Positions 60,568 through 64,000 of a stretch of DNA of 64,000 nt are shown here, piece by piece. Numbering within the stretch: the stretch's first letter is position 1; every line of letters starts with the position of its first letter. A model generated the notes under the pieces. That model ran no database searches, was not told the origin of the DNA, and saw nothing but the letters and a program-made list of their open reading frames with translations. The stretch lies in contig NZ_LT629785.1 of NCBI RefSeq assembly GCF_900105995.1, forward strand, positions 1,488,001-1,552,000, written 5' to 3'. A program made the position numbers and the translations under genes. This DNA is from Pseudomonas pohangensis. GTDB taxonomy: Bacteria; Pseudomonadota; Gammaproteobacteria; Pseudomonadales; Pseudomonadaceae.

Positions 60568-61335
60568 CTACGATATCCGCCCCCGGCTTTTGCGGTAGGT
60601 CAGTTGTGAATGTGGCCCTTTGTCCAGGGTTCTTTCTGCCTCGCGTCTCAACCGATCGCCTTTTGATATATCGTCCCCACCCCAATTGCGCGGCACAAGG
60701 TCAGGCCGGAGCTTGACCGCTTCGTGACACGCTGTCCCCTTTTTGTAATAGCTGGACCACCGTATGCCGGGGTTCTCTACATAGATGCGGCATGCCAAGG
60801 CGTAAAGCTCGATGACATTCTGGCGATGTACTGTCCGCTTGCCTGGCTTCCCTTTAGGCATGGTGTCGGTTTTAAAACTGTGTGCAAAAAAGTCTTTGAA
60901 GCTGGGCACGTCGAAAACTTCTTTCCGAATTTTACGCGCCTCATCAAAGGTTAAATTTCCGGCTTTAATTTCACGCTCAAACTCTTCGGCTTGCTTGTGG
61001 TTTAGCCAGTCGCTAAAGGCGCGTAGAAGCGTAGCGGCGTCACTGCTATTTAGTCCGTATATGGCGGCTCGTGTTGTGCCTTCTAGTTCGCATGTGTCGG
61101 CAATAAAATGATCGAAGTGATCCGGCGCGTAGATTATTTTTGGTGATGGTTGTCCGTCATCGATTGCTAGCACGAACTGAAAGCCTTTTTCGATAACGCT
61201 CACTTCGATAGCGTCGAATGGCCGTTGCAGTCTCTGTTCGTCATCATTACAAATACGACTTGCAAGCGTGAACGGTAAGCCCAGTATTATTTCGTGGCCT
61301 TCCTTGATCCTGATAATTATTCCGCGCGGTTCCAT
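60568..61335 (-). CDS. Unrecognised satellite protein, 255 aa
   Basis: From ATG 61335, with GGGAGG upstream; GTG 61350 is possible. No family recognised. N-terminal half is beta-rich (RGIIIRIKEGHEIILGLPFT, FQFVLAIDDGQPSPKIIYAP). A helical middle follows (ALRAFSDWLNHKQAEEFERE-like region and FDEARKIRKEVFDVPSF). The basic C-terminus (PKGKPGKRTVHRQNVIELYA) may touch nucleic acid. It is separated from the AlpA operon by 90 bp and from the DUF3077 gene by 95 bp. As the only sizeable non-replication gene, it is the candidate cargo or helper-interference gene of the element. Confidence 0.7.
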   Translation of the reverse strand: MEPRGIIIRIKEGHEIILGLPFTLASRICNDDEQRLQRPFDAIEVSVIEKGFQFVLAIDDGQPSPKIIYAPDHFDHFIADTCELEGTTRAAIYGLNSSDAATLLRAFSDWLNHKQAEEFEREIKAGNLTFDEARKIRKEVFDVPSFKDFFAHSFKTDTMPKGKPGKRTVHRQNVIELYALACRIYVENPGIRWSSYYKKGTACHEAVKLRPDLVPRNWGGDDISKGDRLRREAERTLDKGPHSQLTYRKSRGRIS

Positions 61336-61430
61336 CCTCTCGCCTCCCACGGCGTACCCATTGAGTAGATCGGCTGGCCGGGCAGGTGGGTGCCTGCTTT
61401 TCGGGAGCTACCCTAGACCAGCCAAAGCGG

Positions 61431-61772
61431 CTAGATGTGTTGCGCGGCGGTCTTACCTGCTGTTTCTTGCTCTGTGTTATGCCCGTGGTCTACCAGTTTG
61501 CCAATTACTGCAAGCTCACCTCTAACCGCCCATAGTGCGTTTGCAATGACATGGTCAGCCAGTCGCCCATCATCGGCGTCGAACTGGCCTTCGATCAGTA
61601 GAAGCATTGCATCAGCTCTTGCAATGGCGCAGCTGATAGCGTCCACGGGGTAGCCCGCTGGCATGTTCTCCGGCACTGTCAAAACGTCTTCCGGTGTCGT
61701 AAAGAAACGCTGGTGGATGCTGGGGTCTGTCTTGGCGGTTGCGGTGCTACTGTTAGAATTGCTCTGTTGCAT
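61431..61772 (-). CDS. DUF3077-like small protein, 113 aa
   Basis: From ATG 61772, with AGGAG upstream. Ser/Thr-rich start, then FTTPEDVLTVPENMPAGYPV and DAISCAIARADAMLLLIEGQ, ending DHVIANALWAVRGELAVIGK. The arrangement (short strand, Pro-Gly turn, two helices) resembles DUF3077 proteins common in Pseudomonas islands. Function unknown. Family call is moderate. Confidence 0.65.
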   Translation of the reverse strand: MQQSNSNSSTATAKTDPSIHQRFFTTPEDVLTVPENMPAGYPVDAISCAIARADAMLLLIEGQFDADDGRLADHVIANALWAVRGELAVIGKLVDHGHNTEQETAGKTAAQHI

Positions 61773-61825
61773 GGTGATCTCCTTTCGATCTCCGTGTGAT
61801 AGCCGGGTCACTGTTTGCGCAGTGG

Positions 61826-61850
61826 CTCGGCACCTTCGGCTTGTGCCGAG
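61826..61850 (-). terminator. Hairpin between integrase and DUF3077-like genes
   Basis: CTCGGCAC / GTGCCGAG perfect 8-bp stem with a 9-base loop in the 101-bp gap. No T-run on the minus strand, so it may be an attenuator rather than a full terminator. Confidence 0.5.
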
Positions 61851-61873
61851 TCTTGGTGCTGCTGCGTTGTTAG

Positions 61874-63250
61874 TCAGGCGCGTTTAATGCTCACCACGTT
61901 TGCGGCTTCGGGGTTGGTCAGTATCTCCAGGCGGGTGCCTAGCCGCTGCCATGCCTCGGCCATTTCTGCGGCGTAGCTGTGCCGCTGATAGGTTCGCTTG
62001 ATTCTGTTTTCTTCGGTGTGATTTAAGCACCGTTCGGCTACTTCGGGCAGGACGCCTAGCGCGGTCATCATGGTGGCCCCAGTGCGGCGCAAGTCGTGCG
62101 GTGTCCATTTGCCCCCCGGCAGCAGCAGTGCTTGAGCGTGTGCGCTGCGGCGGCTCATGGTGCCCTTGCTTGGCTGGCGCTGGCGGTCGCCTAACTGTTT
62201 GGTCACGGTCTTGGGGCATACCGGCCCGGTGTTGTCCGTGTTCGGATAGCACCACGTCGACTTCCCGGTGATAGCTTCCACGCGCTTGAATTGAGCGGCG
62301 GCGAATGTCGACAGGGTGACGGTGTGCGGCTTGCCGTTCTTGCTGTGCTCGGCTGGTATCAGCCAAGTGCCTTGCTCAAGGTCTACATGCTCCCAGCGTG
62401 CGGCCATTAGTTCGCCAATACGGCAGCAGGTCGACAGTGCCAACCATGCGGCGGCTTCGGTGGTAATCAGCAGCCGGGCATCTGGCATTTGCTTAAACAA
62501 CTGGCGGATTTCAGCCTCGGACAACACGCGGTCGCGCTCTACGTCCTTGCCGCCAATCTTGGCTTTGCGAATGCTGGCGCTTGGGTCGGCGTCGATCAGG
62601 TCACGGTCGACAGCAAAGCGGAACATTTGCCGCACTAGACTAAATACCTGCTTGGCTGTGCGATTAACGCCACGCGATAGCAGGGCGTCGGTCACTTCGG
62701 TGATATGGCCTTTCTTAACGTCAGCCACGGCCAGATTGCCGATGATGGGTAGCACGTTCCTTTCAAACATACGGCGAACAGCAGCGCCACCGTCCTTGTG
62801 CTTGGCTAGGTCTACCTTTGCCCAATGCTCGAATAGTTGCGTCACGCTCTTACGCGCTTCTTGGCGGCGCTGTTCGGCTTCGGCTTCGGCCTTGTCTGCG
62901 GCTAGTCGTGCCTGCTCGGCTTCACGCGCTGCTATGCGGTCGGCTTCGATGGCTTCCAGATGTTCGCGAACATTCTTTATTCCGGACTTGTGAATGCTTG
63001 CCAGCTCCATTGCTCGCTGTCTTGCATCTGACAGGGTCATGGTGCCGTCATCATCAGCGGAACCATAGGTTCCAATGGGCAGTGCGTAACGCTTGCCAGA
63101 CTCGTTTACATACTCGAAATAGAACAGCCGCCCTCCGGTTGGTGTGATCCTGGCAACAAGGGTGCCGTGCCCCCATATGGCCGTTTCTCTCAACCATTTG
63201 TGTGCTGCTCCGGGCTTGGCTTTCATTTCCTTGTCAGTGATGTTTGCCAT
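61874..63250 (-). CDS. Tyrosine recombinase, P4-type integrase
   Basis: 458 aa from ATG 63250. The N-terminal DUF4102 arm-binding domain contains TGGRLFYFEYVNESGKRYAL. A charged coiled stretch follows (residues about 95-140, REAEQARLAADKAEAEAEQR), then the SAM-like core domain and the catalytic domain. Catalytic residues are Arg in LALSTCCRIGELMAARWEHV, HDLRRTGATMM (His and Arg), His in CLNHTEENRIKRTYQRH and Tyr in TYQRH. It appears intact. The arm-type repeats at 63263-63290 lie in its promoter region, so integrase may repress itself. Adjacent to attR. Confidence 0.93.
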   Translation of the reverse strand: MANITDKEMKAKPGAAHKWLRETAIWGHGTLVARITPTGGRLFYFEYVNESGKRYALPIGTYGSADDDGTMTLSDARQRAMELASIHKSGIKNVREHLEAIEADRIAAREAEQARLAADKAEAEAEQRRQEARKSVTQLFEHWAKVDLAKHKDGGAAVRRMFERNVLPIIGNLAVADVKKGHITEVTDALLSRGVNRTAKQVFSLVRQMFRFAVDRDLIDADPSASIRKAKIGGKDVERDRVLSEAEIRQLFKQMPDARLLITTEAAAWLALSTCCRIGELMAARWEHVDLEQGTWLIPAEHSKNGKPHTVTLSTFAAAQFKRVEAITGKSTWCYPNTDNTGPVCPKTVTKQLGDRQRQPSKGTMSRRSAHAQALLLPGGKWTPHDLRRTGATMMTALGVLPEVAERCLNHTEENRIKRTYQRHSYAAEMAEAWQRLGTRLEILTNPEAANVVSIKRA

Positions 63251-63262
63251 GCCTTTCGCCTC

Positions 63263-63290
63263 TCTGGTAGTAGATTGGTAGTAGATTGAG
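63263..63290. repeat. Arm-type direct repeats near attR
   Basis: Same 28 bp as 56152-56179, 13 bp upstream of the integrase start. TGGTAGTAGAT occurs twice at 11-bp spacing. Confidence 0.75.
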
Positions 63291-63415
63291 ACTAGCTAAG
63301 AGTGGATATTAGCGGAAGTCAGCAGACAAGGCAAAACAGATAAAGCCAGTATTTACGGGGCTTGCAGGCGTTTTAGTGGATTTTTCTAGATGGCTTTGGA
63401 GGTCAAGTTACGGGT

Positions 63416-63487
63416 ATGGGGTGCAAGGGGTCGAGTGTTCGAATCACTCCGTCCCGACCAAATAACCCTAGAAAATCCAGTCACTTA
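63416..63487 (+). repeat. attR of the satellite (72-bp direct repeat)
   Basis: Second copy of the tRNA-Pro 3' half with 27 bp of downstream sequence. No complete tRNA here: bases before 63416 (TTACGGGT) do not continue the tRNA. Confidence 0.95.
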
Positions 63488-63502
63488 ACGGTGACTGGAT
63501 TT
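63477..63502 (+). terminator. Terminator after the right tRNA-Pro half (perfect copy)
   Basis: AATCCAGTCAC / GTGACTGGATT with a TTAACG loop and seven T. Perfect pairing suggests that this is the older, chromosomal form of the tRNA-Pro terminator, or that of a further element. Confidence 0.8.
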
Positions 63503-63896
63503 TTTTATGCCTGATGGTTTCTCTCCCCGCCCAGAAATCTGCGTTTTGGTCACCGTTGGGTCACCGTTAGCCCTAATCTGATTTCTCCAGATTGGCCTCG
63601 TCACCGTTTCGGCCATCTTGAGGCTCTGCTAAGCCGGAGCGCCACTCAGCTAACTCTCCCAAAGCTCAGTACGGAAAATCTCTCGGCAGGCTGGGCAATG
63701 TTGCCCCCGATCGCCCGATCTGATCGTGAGTGCCAGCATTCTGCTGGGCTGCATCTATTGATATAGCTATTAACTATCTAATCTACCTATCCAATAGCAA
63801 CCATCACCACTGACTACCACGAGAGGGAAAGAGGACCAGTAAAAAGAAACAGATCACGTACCTGGTATGCACCATCAACCAACTAGGTACTCAGCC
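63503..63896. other. Region right of attR with new direct repeats
   Basis: No gene supported. It contains GGTCACCGTT at 63548-63557 and 63559-63568 (11 bp apart) and a related CGTCACCGTT at 63599-63608. Further right it turns AT-rich (63755-63800), which may be the promoter of the gene at 63897. Confidence 0.6.
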
Positions 63897-64000
63897 ATGA
63901 ACAACCGCAAGCACAACACCCACCTCTCCCAGTCCGACATAGCCCTGCAGATCGAATCACTCGTCCAGGCTATCGAGCACAGCGATACACCCGTATTCCG
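63897..64000 (+). CDS. Hypothetical protein, N-terminal fragment (runs off window)
   Basis: 34 codons from ATG 63897 to the window edge, without a stop: MNNRKHNTHLSQSDIALQIE, then SLVQAIEHSDTPVF. The ribosome site is poor (TAGGTA). I do not recognise it. It would be the first gene of whatever lies right of the satellite, possibly a second element at the same tRNA. Confidence 0.45.
   Translation, partial: MNNRKHNTHLSQSDIALQIESLVQAIEHSDTPVF

Larger units (their letters stand above)
56023..63487. mobile_element. 7.3-kb P4/PICI-like satellite element at tRNA-Pro(GGG)
   Basis: Flanked by perfect 72-bp direct repeats. Contents, all on the minus strand: integrase, DUF3077-like protein, unrecognised 255-aa protein, AlpA, HTH-like protein, 72-aa protein, TOPRIM primase, DUF927 helicase, then an iteron array. 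No capsid, terminase, lysis or conjugation genes. The integrase lies at the end opposite the intact tRNA, the reverse of the common arrangement. The order int-alpA-primase-helicase-iterons resembles P4-like satellites and Gram-negative PICIs; helper dependence is inferred. Confidence 0.85.

Overview
The window looks like chromosome of a Pseudomonas-lineage gammaproteobacterium (Pseudomonas or Halopseudomonas type). The evidence is two conserved gene orders: smc-zipA-ligA at the left, and thrS-infC-rpmI-rplT-pheS-pheT-ihfA-merR-tRNA-Pro near 48.6-56.1 kb. Species cannot be fixed from this sequence alone.

Layout. 1-13.3 kb is ordinary core or variable chromosome: end of smc, zipA, ligA, a DODA-type dioxygenase, an acuR-acuI regulator/reductase pair with a shared operator, fadE, an HU gene, tpm, a YhhN-family gene, small hypotheticals and a PuuB-like oxidase. 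tRNA-Val(GAC) follows at 13257-13333. From there to about 47.3 kb lies a roughly 34-kb genomic island. It is bounded by the intact tRNA-Val and a second copy of the tRNA 3' end (25 identical bases, with weaker similarity continuing through a terminator), and an integrase C-terminal fragment sits beside the tRNA. The cargo is catabolic: a GMC alcohol oxidoreductase, four AraC/OruR-type regulators, two acyl-CoA ligases, an APH-like kinase, DUF1302 and DUF1329 envelope proteins, and a six-gene beta-oxidation operon (thiolase, FadB-like, acyl-CoA dehydrogenase, SDR, 2-methylacyl-CoA racemase, crotonase). These are followed by an aldehyde dehydrogenase, a MaoC-like protein, a thiolase homologue without its nucleophile, a Baeyer-Villiger-type monooxygenase, a DUF1254/DUF1214 protein and an SDR. 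The racemase and the IVD/LCAD-type dehydrogenase suggest a methyl-branched or isoprenoid/alicyclic substrate; this is inference. The island shows internal duplications: a 160-bp promoter plus start codons used by two unrelated genes, AraC gene fragments, and a duplicated 130-bp block.

47.5-56.1 kb returns to core genes: a GST, then the translation operon, including infC with an ATT start. tRNA-Pro(GGG) at 55991-56067 is the attachment site of a second, 7.3-kb element bounded by perfect 72-bp direct repeats (56023-56094 and 63416-63487). It encodes a P4-type integrase, an AlpA regulator, small proteins, a TOPRIM primase and a DUF927 helicase, with an array of twelve GGGAAC-type iterons whose layout is mirror-symmetric to the base (56845-57033). 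It resembles a P4/PICI-like satellite that can replicate but encodes no virion genes. Just past its right end, direct repeats placed like the first element's own arm sites suggest a second element in tandem at the same tRNA; a partial gene starts at 63897.
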